NCBI GenBank assembly: GCA_021772775.1
Contig: JAJFLH010000035.1
Coordinates: 124,001-188,000, forward strand
Reading direction: 5' to 3'
From: Mariprofundus sp.
GTDB lineage: Bacteria; Pseudomonadota; Zetaproteobacteria; Mariprofundales; Mariprofundaceae
Length of the DNA stretch: 64,000 nucleotides
The notes under the pieces are model-generated. The model did not search any database and was not told where the DNA came from. It saw only the letters and a list, made by a program, of their open reading frames with translations. This document shows positions 49,336 through 57,111 of this stretch, in pieces; the first letter of the stretch is position 1, and each line of letters opens with the position of its first letter. A program made the translations under genes and the position numbers.

Positions 49336-50253
49336 TCACCAGACCGAAGTCGCCGATCTGTCCCCTTCCACTGAAGTCGACGTTTCAGCTCTTTCCAACG
49401 GAAATGCCGGTTGACTCCCTTCCATCGTAGCTGGCCCTTCGACGCCTTCTAACGCTGCCTCCCTGTCGAAATTATCCATCGGATCTTCAATTTCTTTTTC
49501 CATATATACTAGGCGAAGTCCGAAACTGTCATCTCGAGCTCTAGCTGGACTCCTGTAACGATCCGAAGCACGCATACCTGCCGGAAAGTAATACCAGGAA
49601 CCGCCACGCAGTACTCGTTTAGTACAATCTCCTGATGTCCAGGCACTACCATCAGTTGGAGCACCTTCGTAATTATCATTTGAACAATCCTCAGTCCATT
49701 CAGTGACGTTGCCACTCATATCGTGCAGCCCCCACTCATTAGGTTTTTTACCACCTATCTCATGCGTGGTTTTGCCGCTATTTCCATCATACCAACCCAA
49801 ACGAGATGCCAAATCACCAGCTCCACAATAGATGCTTTCACGCCCTGCTTTGCAGGCATATTCCCACTCCGCCTCACTTGGCAGACGATAACTTCCTTCT
49901 GCTACATAACTCATCTCAGCACTCATAAAACGCGCATCACTCCAATTCACCTTTTCCACCGGCTTATTGGGATCACTTTTAAATTCACTTGGATTCTCTT
50001 CCATAACACGCTGATATTGCGCCTGAGTTACTTCATACTTCCCCATCCAGAAGCCTTGGTTGAAGCAAACCTCGTGCACTGGTTTCTCATCAGCAGCACC
50101 TGAATCACTCCCCATCTTAAAACACCCCGATGGCACCCAGACAAACTCCATACCGGTCTTCGGCTCAGTCTTGATTGTGCCCGCAATCGGCTCAGCCTGC
50201 ACAGTTGAATGCATGCACAATAGTGCCACAGCTATTACAAGTACCCCTTTCAT
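49336..50253 (-). CDS. Formylglycine-generating enzyme-like (SUMF1/EgtB-type) exported protein
   Basis: From ATG 50253 a signal peptide (cut near TVQAEP) precedes an FGE-sulfatase domain: MEFVWVPSGCFKMGSDSGAADEKP, VTQAQYQRVM, YRLPSEAEWEYACKAGR, MSGNVTEWTED and RVLRGGSWYYFPAGMRAS. This fold is shared by the sulfatase-activating enzyme, EgtB and PvdO-type proteins, and also by non-catalytic exported proteins. The last 45 residues are a Ser/Thr/Glu-rich tail outside the domain. The open frame extends 39 residues further upstream, so the start is uncertain. The substrate is unknown. Confidence 0.8.
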   Translation of the reverse strand: MKGVLVIAVALLCMHSTVQAEPIAGTIKTEPKTGMEFVWVPSGCFKMGSDSGAADEKPVHEVCFNQGFWMGKYEVTQAQYQRVMEENPSEFKSDPNKPVEKVNWSDARFMSAEMSYVAEGSYRLPSEAEWEYACKAGRESIYCGAGDLASRLGWYDGNSGKTTHEIGGKKPNEWGLHDMSGNVTEWTEDCSNDNYEGAPTDGSAWTSGDCTKRVLRGGSWYYFPAGMRASDRYRSPARARDDSFGLRLVYMEKEIEDPMDNFDREAALEGVEGPATMEGSQPAFPLERAETSTSVEGDRSATSVW

Positions 50254-50758
50254 GCCTCTATTCACACCCCAGCCCCCCTTAAACTCAAGATCTGTTTTGT
50301 TCACATTCATGCCCATCGTTCCAGCTATTAAACTCTGATATCTCTTATGCTGTAAACTTTCATCAGTCAAAACAGAGAACTCCAGGCAATATTCTCATAA
50401 CCTTTCACATCATCTGGAGGAGCCATATCAACTCATGAGATATTCCTTTCTCATCATGCAATGAATATACACTATCTGCAAACAGATATTAAGAACAGTG
50501 AGCATATGGTCAATTGAGAAAATATATATCAGCAACTACTAGGCATAAAACCAACTTTCACTCCATATAAATCCATCTACATTTAAGTTGGAGATAATGA
50601 TTTTCTAAGCCACGTAATCGACAATCAATCATTGTCTAAATGAAGTTTCGAAATAAGCACCATAGCCAAAGCCCCCCAACTTCTATACAGTGGCCTTCTC
50701 GCGTAGTGAATCAGTTGACTCACGCATGCTGCGTAAAACTGGATCCAATAGGTGTTTT
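50254..50758. other. AT-rich gap before the methyltransferase
   Basis: About 500 bases between divergent genes, the first 117 of which could be the 5' end of the FGE-like gene. The rest is AT-rich with short frames only and no hairpin or repeat that I can identify. It should contain promoters for both flanking genes. Confidence 0.35.
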
Positions 50759-51412
50759 ATGGCTGCTTTGCGCGTTTGTTATCAAACCATGGAATTTGAT
50801 AATGTGGATATTCATGTTCGAACTTTACGAGACAATCAAGAGTTTTCTGATGATGACGGTATTGCCGAAAGTTTGGGGATTTCATCTGCCACCTGGCCTC
50901 TGTTCGGCATTATCTGGCCTTCGGGGCAAGTACTAGCCCACCTTATGTTCGATTATAAAATTGCTGGTAAACGTATTCTGGAAGTGGGCTGTGGCATCGC
51001 ACTCTCATCCCTGGTTCTTAATCATCGCCATGCAGATATAACAGCTACTGATTACCATCCAGAAGCCGGCGCATTTCTTCAAAAAAACTCTGATCTGAAT
51101 GGTGGTAAAAACATTCCTTTTGTTCGCACTGGTTGGGAAGATAAAAATAGCGGTTTAGGTAAATTTGACCTTATTATCGGCAGCGACCTGCTCTATGAAC
51201 GTGGTCACTCAATAATGCTCTCCGAGTTTATAGATAAGCATGCAAACCCACATTGTGAAATAATCATTATTGATCCGGGGCGTAGCCATCATGCCAGTTT
51301 CAGCAAACAGATGGTGAGTCGAGGTTACTCGCATCAACAAAGCAGGCCTGAACACATCGAATACCTGAAAGCCCCCCTTCCAAAGGGACAGATCCTTCGT
51401 TACCAACGTTAA
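50759..51412 (+). CDS. Class I SAM-dependent methyltransferase (protein/small-molecule type)
   Basis: A 217-residue methyltransferase from ATG 50759 (AGGTG upstream). Motif I is ILEVGCGIALSSLVLNH, motif II ITATDYHPEAGAF, motif IV FDLIIGSDLLYERGHS, then CEIIIIDPGRSHHA. The GSDLLYE motif and the N-terminal WPLFGIIWPSG segment resemble the METTL/nicotinamide N-methyltransferase-like group that includes protein lysine methyltransferases. GTG at 50690 is an earlier start. It stands alone. Confidence 0.8.
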   Translation: MAALRVCYQTMEFDNVDIHVRTLRDNQEFSDDDGIAESLGISSATWPLFGIIWPSGQVLAHLMFDYKIAGKRILEVGCGIALSSLVLNHRHADITATDYHPEAGAFLQKNSDLNGGKNIPFVRTGWEDKNSGLGKFDLIIGSDLLYERGHSIMLSEFIDKHANPHCEIIIIDPGRSHHASFSKQMVSRGYSHQQSRPEHIEYLKAPLPKGQILRYQR

Positions 51413-51524
51413 TCAACGTCTACGCCTAAATCCAGCGATTCAAGAGTAAGCAGTATAACTGCTTAACAACAATGTCGTAGCCTGAGACCCTCAACCGTTA
51501 TTTCAACATTGGCTAATGCTGCAT

Positions 51525-52625
51525 TCATAAAGCAAACCTCGATTCCAATTTTCCCTGCACCTGCTGGTCGGACTGTAAATTGTCATCACGAACAATCACG
51601 AACACAGCCACAGTATTCACCTCCTGCTTTGGGTGAGCGTTCGCAATAACTTCGCCTCTCCTGTTTTCATAGCCTAGAGGCGTACCGATATCCTCATCAA
51701 CCATCGCCTTTATGATATCACCCCACGATACGCTAAAGCGGACGTTATAACGTACACACTCTTCACCAAGGCTATCAAACAGATCTTCGACAATTTGTTC
51801 AGAACCCGGAGAGACGATGGTTCTAATTAGCAGTTCTGGGTAACTACGAATTGGTCGCAGTACATTCGATGCGCCGGCCTTGCGCAGCCTGTGCCGGTTA
51901 CTGTCTCGAACTGCTTCACAAATAATGCGACCTTTAACGCCCCTCTCACGCAGACGACTGGTGATATCAAAACTCAGGCTGTCACTTTCAGGATCATGGC
52001 AATCACGAGCCAGTACAACAACAGTGTTAGCAGTCAGCACCGAAGCTGTTTGCAGTGCGCTATCATCGGTTGCTTTCCTGGATGAATGCACCACATCCAA
52101 TTTTCTTAATCGCTCTGGCAGTCCGTCAGAAAATTCGTCACACAGAAGAATCACTGGAGCGGTTGAAATCTCCAGATGGCTACTTCTCAACTGGGTGATG
52201 GCTTGGAAGTAATACTCCTCCCCCGCTTCACTCGGGCAGTTGATAAACACAACGTGATTTTCCATTTCCCAACTCCATTCACCTTTATATTTTCTTGTCC
52301 TTATCTCACTACGACGCTCAAAATAAAGTGCCACGCACTTAGCCAAAATTGCGATACCAGCCAGATAAATCAGGATAAAGGTGGCTAGCCGCCCTTCCAC
52401 GCTTCGTGCCGACAGATCACCATAACCCACCGTGGTTGCAGATGTGATCGTTAACCAAAGCGAATCGTTCAGGGATAAACCCTCAAAATAGATCATCATC
52501 CAGGTATGGAGTCCAAGAACCAGAATCAGAGTTGCTATCAGTTTAATCAACTGCGTCTGGATTGAATGAACACGAATCACTGGATTATGTCGTTTGGTAA
52601 GTAATAGGCTGAATAGATAATTCAT
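51525..52625 (-). CDS. Two-TM potassium channel with RCK/TrkA-N domain
   Basis: A 366-residue K+ channel. TM1 is around residues 22-48, then the pore loop SLWLTITSATTVGYGDL (filter TVGYGD) and TM2. The remainder is a cytoplasmic RCK-like region with a weak Rossmann start (HVVFINCPSEAGEEYYFQAI) and LTANTVVVLARDCHDPESDS. The glycine pattern of the nucleotide site is degenerate, so ligand gating is uncertain. It lies 177 bases from an FHA-protein/protease pair on the same strand, but not clearly in one operon. Confidence 0.87.
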   Translation of the reverse strand: MNYLFSLLLTKRHNPVIRVHSIQTQLIKLIATLILVLGLHTWMMIYFEGLSLNDSLWLTITSATTVGYGDLSARSVEGRLATFILIYLAGIAILAKCVALYFERRSEIRTRKYKGEWSWEMENHVVFINCPSEAGEEYYFQAITQLRSSHLEISTAPVILLCDEFSDGLPERLRKLDVVHSSRKATDDSALQTASVLTANTVVVLARDCHDPESDSLSFDITSRLRERGVKGRIICEAVRDSNRHRLRKAGASNVLRPIRSYPELLIRTIVSPGSEQIVEDLFDSLGEECVRYNVRFSVSWGDIIKAMVDEDIGTPLGYENRRGEVIANAHPKQEVNTVAVFVIVRDDNLQSDQQVQGKLESRFAL

Positions 52626-52802
52626 AATCGATGGAACATACCGTAATAATAAGTGATATATTATGCCAATAGAAATTGTATCAAGCCGAACTATTGAATA
52701 ACAGACACTGGACCGGGCCTATCATTATTTCACCCTGCGATATTAACCTCCTGCAGATCGAACCACTCTGTCGCATCGATTCAGAAGTTTATCCGACCAC
52801 TC

Positions 52803-53750
52803 TTATTCTTTTACTAAACGCATATTTTCCTTCCAAAACAGCTCAGGATCTGTGGCCGGAAGAAAGGCTGCTGAAACTGATTTAATCACACTGGAAAACT
52901 CTGGATTAGCATTGTCCGCCGCACCCTTTTGAGCCATCTGGCCTGCAACTACCATGATTAAGAAGAGAGTGGAGACGACAGCCGCAGCAACAGCTCGCCG
53001 TTGTTTAATCATATTGGTCGCTATACTGAGACTATAATAGAGGGTCACCGCTAACATGACCGTGCTTAGACTGAAAGTGACGGCCAACCCCACCATTCGG
53101 CTTGATGTGAAGAACTCCATATAAGTTGCTATGAGTGTGCCAAGCTCTGATAACAGCATGGCCAACAACAAAATTGCCAGTTGCCGATGAAAGCCTGGAG
53201 AATGGGTCACTACTTTACCAACCAGCGACCAAATACCTGCCCAGAGCAAAACGATAAACAGAACGCCAATGACTGCCATGGCCATCTTCGACATCTGAAA
53301 CTCTTCAAAACTATTAAAATACTCGCTTGCTGAGACAGCCACGACGAGCAACAGAAAAACACTCCAGGCGATCAATGGCTGACCGACTTTTTTTATCCAT
53401 AAGGGTACTGGATGCCATTTCAGTGGCGCTTCAACAGGATGATCCGCTGTATAGAAATGAAAACTGCTATCCCCCATACATATGCTATCGCCTGAAGAGA
53501 GCAGGGTTTCGCCAGTTATTTGCGAGCCATCCGGCAGAAAACAACCATTCTCACTTTCACAGTCTCTGATCAGCCACTGCTCTTCATCATCACCCTTCTC
53601 AATGTGCAGATGAACTTCGGACACATAAGGATCATCACTGATAAGCGTATTATTAAAGCTGCGACCAATCGTTACAGGGAACTCATCAATTTTATGATAG
53701 ACCTTTACTTTGCTGGTCTGATTGCACTCCTCAATAATTAGTTTTGCCAT
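52803..53750 (-). CDS. FHA-domain multi-spanning membrane protein
   Basis: A 315-residue protein. The N-terminal 95 residues form an FHA phosphothreonine-binding domain: VTIGRSFNNTLISDD, SEVHLHIEKG (conserved Ser and His), LIRDCESENGCFLPDGSQI. A linker leads to six hydrophobic helices (about 125-285). Its start overlaps the end of the protease gene by 13 bases, so both come from one transcript. The FHA part is expected in the cytoplasm, where it could bind a phosphorylated partner; no kinase or phosphatase gene is nearby. Confidence 0.82.
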   Translation of the reverse strand: MAKLIIEECNQTSKVKVYHKIDEFPVTIGRSFNNTLISDDPYVSEVHLHIEKGDDEEQWLIRDCESENGCFLPDGSQITGETLLSSGDSICMGDSSFHFYTADHPVEAPLKWHPVPLWIKKVGQPLIAWSVFLLLVVAVSASEYFNSFEEFQMSKMAMAVIGVLFIVLLWAGIWSLVGKVVTHSPGFHRQLAILLLAMLLSELGTLIATYMEFFTSSRMVGLAVTFSLSTVMLAVTLYYSLSIATNMIKQRRAVAAAVVSTLFLIMVVAGQMAQKGAADNANPEFSSVIKSVSAAFLPATDPELFWKENMRLVKE

Positions 53751-55003
53751 TGAAATGACTCCGAAAATTTCTTCAACAACTGCATCCCTGCATTCTGTTC
53801 CACGCCTGAAATCCCCATACTAAATAACACGCCATGGTCGGTCTGACCCAGTTGAGCCATAATTAACATCATATCATGTAAGCCTGAATATTTTTTATAC
53901 TTGCGGCTACAGAACGATGCTTTCCATTGGCTACTTTTTTGCGTAATAATGGATGAGTTGCATTGATATGGCGTTAGTTCTTGCTCATTAGCCGCGGATA
54001 AATTTGGAAAGTTATTCCCATACATCTGCTGGTATAAGGATTCAAACTGAAAGCGGTTCAAATCCTTAGCCTGCAATAGATTGTAGCGATATTTCATCGT
54101 ACCTGTACGCAAACTGGATGAGAGGTAAATATTATCTTCAGTGGAACAGGTTCGGTAGGTTTGGGTATAACGATGCTTAGGGTTCTGAGGTGAATCACCC
54201 CAGCATTTAACAAAATTTGAGATACGCTCCGGAACTCGAATATCTTTCCCGAATGGTACCAAAGCCCAATCCGACGAAAGTAGTGTTGAAAGCAGCTTTT
54301 CCTGATTATGAAATAGCTGTTCCTTAATATCTAGATGAAAACCGGTTGTTTGCGACTTAATTTTTTCCTGCAGCTTTTGCAGATATTTAACCGGCACTAA
54401 AAAGCTTACGTCTCCCCCCATCGTGGAGACATTGATACCCACAACCTGCCCTGCTGCATCAAAAGCAGGACCTCCGCTCATGCCCGGATTCAAAGAGGCT
54501 GAAAAAAGAACTCTCTCATGCATGGAGTATTCCAAACGGCCATTGTAATTGCCTTCAATAATCGTCATGCCGAGATCAAACGGATTACCCATAGAAAATG
54601 TTCGGCTGCCCTGAGATGGCTCTACCGATGAGAGCTTAAAATAGGCAGCGGTTTTCTCTCGCCTCTGTACCAGTGCCAGATCATGTACGACATCAATAGC
54701 ATGAATTGAAAGCGTACCCTGATCACCCTGATAATCCCGGTACTCCAAGCGATATCGATCTGGATGCTGCACCACTTCAGATACCACATGATAGTTTGTT
54801 GCAATCATACCGGCATCATTGATGCTGAAACCTGAACCAATCGAAGATTTGTCACCGGATAGAACATTAATCACGCGAATCTGATAAATTTTACTATTAT
54901 TTTCCTTAAACAAGAGATCTGCAGTCGTTGCATCAGCCGTCAGCGGCAGCAATGACATAATCAACAGTAACAATATTTTATTCAAAATAGTTTTCTCCCA
55001 CAA
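53738..55003 (-). CDS. Secreted trypsin-like (S1C/DegP-type) serine protease without PDZ
   Basis: A 421-residue protein with a signal peptide (cut near ADATTAD). The catalytic triad is complete: His in MIATNYHVVSE, Asp in VVHDLALVQ, Ser in NPGMSGGPAFD, with GINVSTMGGDVSFLVPV after it. No PDZ domain follows; instead about 200 residues of unknown fold contain four cysteines (FVKCWGD, YRTCST, YQCNSS, SFCSRK) that could form disulfides. It lies upstream of the FHA protein in an overlapping operon. Confidence 0.85.
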   Translation of the reverse strand: MWEKTILNKILLLLIMSLLPLTADATTADLLFKENNSKIYQIRVINVLSGDKSSIGSGFSINDAGMIATNYHVVSEVVQHPDRYRLEYRDYQGDQGTLSIHAIDVVHDLALVQRREKTAAYFKLSSVEPSQGSRTFSMGNPFDLGMTIIEGNYNGRLEYSMHERVLFSASLNPGMSGGPAFDAAGQVVGINVSTMGGDVSFLVPVKYLQKLQEKIKSQTTGFHLDIKEQLFHNQEKLLSTLLSSDWALVPFGKDIRVPERISNFVKCWGDSPQNPKHRYTQTYRTCSTEDNIYLSSSLRTGTMKYRYNLLQAKDLNRFQFESLYQQMYGNNFPNLSAANEQELTPYQCNSSIITQKSSQWKASFCSRKYKKYSGLHDMMLIMAQLGQTDHGVLFSMGISGVEQNAGMQLLKKFSESFQWQN

Positions 55004-55078
55004 TATTCAAAAACATAGGTGATTGATTCCCTAGCTAGCCATCATCTGCGCGGGGTACTTTACCGCTAACAAACAATG

Positions 55079-55104
55079 TTTCATCATCAATATTGATGAT
55101 GAAA
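55079..55104. repeat. 26-bp perfect palindrome
   Basis: TTTCATCATCAAT followed directly by its exact reverse complement. It lies 76 bases upstream of the protease start on the minus strand, so could be an operator for that gene or a cruciform-forming site. Confidence 0.7.
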
Positions 55105-55187
55105 TGCACTGTTATTGAAGAAATCAGCCATTAATCTGATTGCATAGTTTTGGCTTGTGAGATTCATAACCCTAGTCAGCCAACAAA

Positions 55188-55216
55188 AAAAGGGCGGCCC
55201 TTTCGGAACCGCCCTC
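55188..55216 (-). terminator. Intrinsic terminator
   Basis: On the minus strand a 7-bp GC-rich stem (AGGGCGG / CCGCCCT) is followed by a run of seven T. It is the clearest terminator in the window. It would end transcripts coming from the S24/antirepressor genes across the tRNA fragment, since no other minus-strand gene lies between. Confidence 0.8.
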
Positions 55217-55342
55217 TTTATCCATACCTGACAATAAAACCATTATATATCAACATCATAAGAAATATAGAATATTCAACTAACAAGAAAGAACCAGCAA
55301 ATCATACTAACTTTGTTAAAAGAACTGAAATCATTCCATTAT

Positions 55343-55399
55343 TAGAGCAACCGCCTCCTAAGGGGTAGGCCACAGGTTCGACTCCTGTCGAGGGCACCA
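55343..55399 (+). other. 3' fragment of a tRNA-Arg(CCU) gene, probable phage attachment core
   Basis: TAGAGCAACC through GGGCACCA includes the end of the D arm, an anticodon arm with loop CTCCTAA (anticodon CCU), a perfect T arm (ACAGG-TTCGACT-CCTGT) and the acceptor 3' strand CGAGGGC plus ACCA. The complementary 5' strand (GCCCTCG) and 5' half are absent upstream. The anticodon stem has one G-G mismatch. It is thus a broken tRNA, the typical result of integration into a tRNA 3' end. Confidence 0.8.
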
Positions 55400-55479
55400 T
55401 TTAAAAGGTTATTTTACAACGAAAAACACCACTTGTAATAACCATATGGAAAGGTCGGATTCTACAATTTCAGAAGCCG

Positions 55480-55803
55480 CTACTCCACAGCCACAAACAC
55501 GCCGCTCACCACGCCAACTATATTGCACTTATTATCTAGCGGAATTGATTGATATGCGCTGTTTAGTGGCTTCAGAAATGCACGCCCAGCAACATAAATA
55601 AGCAGTCTAAATACAGACGCGCCTGTACTACTGACCATGGCAATTACTCCATCACCTTCCTTTGGTTTTCTGCTTGCGTCTGTGAAAATGATCGTGCCGT
55701 CTGGATAGCTCCTGCCTGACTCACTTGTCATTGAATCACCAATGACCTTTAAGACCGTCGTCGCACGGCTTGATTCTTTCTTTGATTCTCGGGTAGTATT
55801 CAT
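55480..55803 (-). CDS. Stand-alone S24 (LexA/CI-type) peptidase domain protein
   Basis: A 107-residue protein with VIGDSMTSESGRSYPDGTIIF, the nucleophilic Ser motif of the S24 family, and GRAFLKPLN, as in phage CI repressors. The N-terminal DNA-binding domain is missing; the protein begins with a short charged leader. Where CI-type proteins have a catalytic Lys (TFKKL-like), this protein reads SVFRLL, so the general base may be Arg and self-cleavage doubtful. It lies downstream of the antirepressor, across a hairpin. Confidence 0.7.
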   Translation of the reverse strand: MNTTRESKKESSRATTVLKVIGDSMTSESGRSYPDGTIIFTDASRKPKEGDGVIAMVSSTGASVFRLLIYVAGRAFLKPLNSAYQSIPLDNKCNIVGVVSGVFVAVE

Positions 55804-55839
55804 CTTGTCAAAACTCCTTGTTGGGTGTGTTTGATATTT

Positions 55840-55864
55840 GCCCCGGTGTTACGAGCACCGGGGC
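55840..55864. terminator. GC-rich hairpin between antirepressor and S24 genes
   Basis: A 9-bp perfect stem (GCCCCGGTG / CACCGGGGC) with a 7-base loop. A T-rich tract (TTCTTTCTTATT) follows on the plus strand, whereas the minus side has AAATAT, so it may stop plus-strand readthrough or only attenuate the minus-strand operon. Confidence 0.55.
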
Positions 55865-55871
55865 TTCTTTC

Positions 55872-56600
55872 TTATTGAGGGCAAGCATCTGACTCAAAGA
55901 TGTTCGCCAGCTTCGCCAGGCCCTTTGGTGTAATAAGCACCTGCTCACGCACCTTCTCAGTTCCATCAGGCTGCAACATCATTGTTACCTTATGTTCAAG
56001 CAGACCTTGCTGCACTTTGTCCTGATAACCAAGCCAAGATGAGCCACCAGCGCGACGATAAATCCACTTCTTAAGCTTAAGCCAGGGGAATAGCGTTTTT
56101 TGTGGTTGGATCTGCAAAGCTTTAGCTGTATTGGTTATGTTCAAACTGCCATCCGCTGTAGCAATTCGATCAAGTGCCCCAGCCTTTGGCTTAAGCTCTT
56201 CCACCTGATGCTCAAGCGCCTGAACTTTCTTGGTTTGGATCGTTAATGCTTGCATCACGATCTCTTCATCGGTTAATGCAGATTGAGGGGCCAATGCCTT
56301 CTTCTCGCACTCGATGAAATAACGACGAACCTCTTTTCCTTTTTCCGACTGACTCATCATTGAAATGTTTTTAGCTGATTCAATTGAGAGAGCGTAATCA
56401 GTGCGAGTCTGTCCTGTTCTTGAAAGCTCCCCCTTTTGGGTGAGCTCTTCGAAATCTGCATATTTAACCAAATCAGCTCTTTTTATCTGCGCTTTTATCC
56501 AGCTGGAAAAGTCCTTTCCTATTTCAAGGAAAGAATGCAGCTCCCTTGCATCAACTGACTGCTTCAGTGTTTCGTGGTTTTGTATTGCTGGGTAACTCAT
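55872..56600 (-). CDS. ant: Phage antirepressor Ant (AntA/AntB domain plus KilAC domain)
   Basis: A 242-residue protein. The N-terminal AntA/AntB domain (VDARELHSFLEIGKDFSSWI and FEELTQKGEL) is followed by a coiled coil and a C-terminal KilAC domain (IATADGSLNITNTAKALQIQPQKTLFPWLKLKKWIYRR, LITPKGLAKLANIF). Antirepressors bind the phage main repressor and release lytic genes. Its start overlaps the Arc-like gene by four bases (ATGA), so it is translationally coupled to it as ant is to arc in P22. Confidence 0.92.
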   Translation of the reverse strand: MSYPAIQNHETLKQSVDARELHSFLEIGKDFSSWIKAQIKRADLVKYADFEELTQKGELSRTGQTRTDYALSIESAKNISMMSQSEKGKEVRRYFIECEKKALAPQSALTDEEIVMQALTIQTKKVQALEHQVEELKPKAGALDRIATADGSLNITNTAKALQIQPQKTLFPWLKLKKWIYRRAGGSSWLGYQDKVQQGLLEHKVTMMLQPDGTEKVREQVLITPKGLAKLANIFESDACPQ

Positions 56601-56776
56601 CGATTACCTCCGATTGCCTGGTTTACTTGCTCAATCCTCATCACCTTCTCAATGCAGTCGTTAACGACAAAATTTTGACTCCGGTTTGTTTCACCGGCTT
56701 TCTTTACCACCCAGTCCTTCAATGGCTGCAAAAGCCTTAACTGAACCCTTGCCGAGTAATCTTCCTTCTTTCGCAT
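56597..56776 (-). CDS. Arc-like ribbon-helix-helix repressor (59 aa)
   Basis: Too short for usual length cut-offs but well supported. It starts ATG 56776 after AAGGAGG (MRKKEDYSARVQLRLLQPLK) and ends VMRIEQVNQAIGGNR. The N-terminal strand VQLRL and following two helices match the Arc/Mnt ribbon-helix-helix fold. It lies immediately upstream of and overlaps ant, as arc does in P22 immI, where Arc represses the ant promoter. Its DNA sites are likely among the palindromes just upstream. Confidence 0.8.
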   Translation of the reverse strand: MRKKEDYSARVQLRLLQPLKDWVVKKAGETNRSQNFVVNDCIEKVMRIEQVNQAIGGNR

Positions 56777-56799
56777 GTAGTGCCTCCTTGCTGGGATGG

Positions 56800-56864
56800 C
56801 ACTATTTTAGTGTCAAGGGCCAATACACTATTTTAGTGCTATTCCATTGCACACTGTGTTAGTG
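56800..56864. promoter_or_regulatory. Array of three 13-bp operators at 26-bp spacing
   Basis: CACTATTTTAGTG at 56800-56812 and again at 56826-56838, and a variant CACTGTGTTAGTG at 56852-56864. Each is a CACTA/TAGTG inverted repeat with a three-base centre, and the starts are exactly 26 bp apart. A half site TAGTGC is near 56778. The array fills the 101-bp gap between the divergent ribbon-helix-helix genes and must overlap their promoters. A good TTGACA at 56810-56815 on the minus strand overlaps the first site. Confidence 0.8.
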
Positions 56865-56877
56865 CTATCTTTCGACC

Positions 56878-57111
56878 ATGGCCAAACAAGAGGATTACAC
56901 ACGCACTCAATTGCGGATTCCTGCCGATCTATATAACGCACTCCGAGAGGCTACAGATAAATCTGGCCGCTCTATGAATGCCGAGATGATCGCCCGGCTT
57001 GAAGGCAGTTTTGCAGATCAGGATAAGATTGATCGTTTGATGGATTATGCGGAAAGAACACTGAAACAGGTTGAGGCCATGAAGTCGAAACCGATTAAGG
57101 GCGATCAATGA
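56878..57111 (+). CDS. Mnt-like ribbon-helix-helix repressor
   Basis: A 77-residue Arc/Mnt family protein: YTRTQLRIPADLYNALREATDKSGRSMNAEMIARLEGSF. The TQLRIP strand would insert into the major groove, and the two helices dimerise. The C-terminal helix (about 55-72) may mediate tetramerisation, as in Mnt. It is divergent from the Arc-like gene, with the operator array between them, and overlaps the lipoprotein gene by four bases (ATGA). It is the likely lysogeny-side repressor of the antirepressor operon. Confidence 0.85.
   Translation: MAKQEDYTRTQLRIPADLYNALREATDKSGRSMNAEMIARLEGSFADQDKIDRLMDYAERTLKQVEAMKSKPIKGDQ

Noticed and set aside
52676-52885. Small plus-strand gene between the K+ channel and FHA genes
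   Set aside because: No ribosome site, it overlaps the FHA gene's coding end, and it has no recognisable pattern.
55343-55399. Functional tRNA-Arg gene
   Set aside because: There is no 5' acceptor strand or complete D arm upstream, and the anticodon stem has a mismatch.
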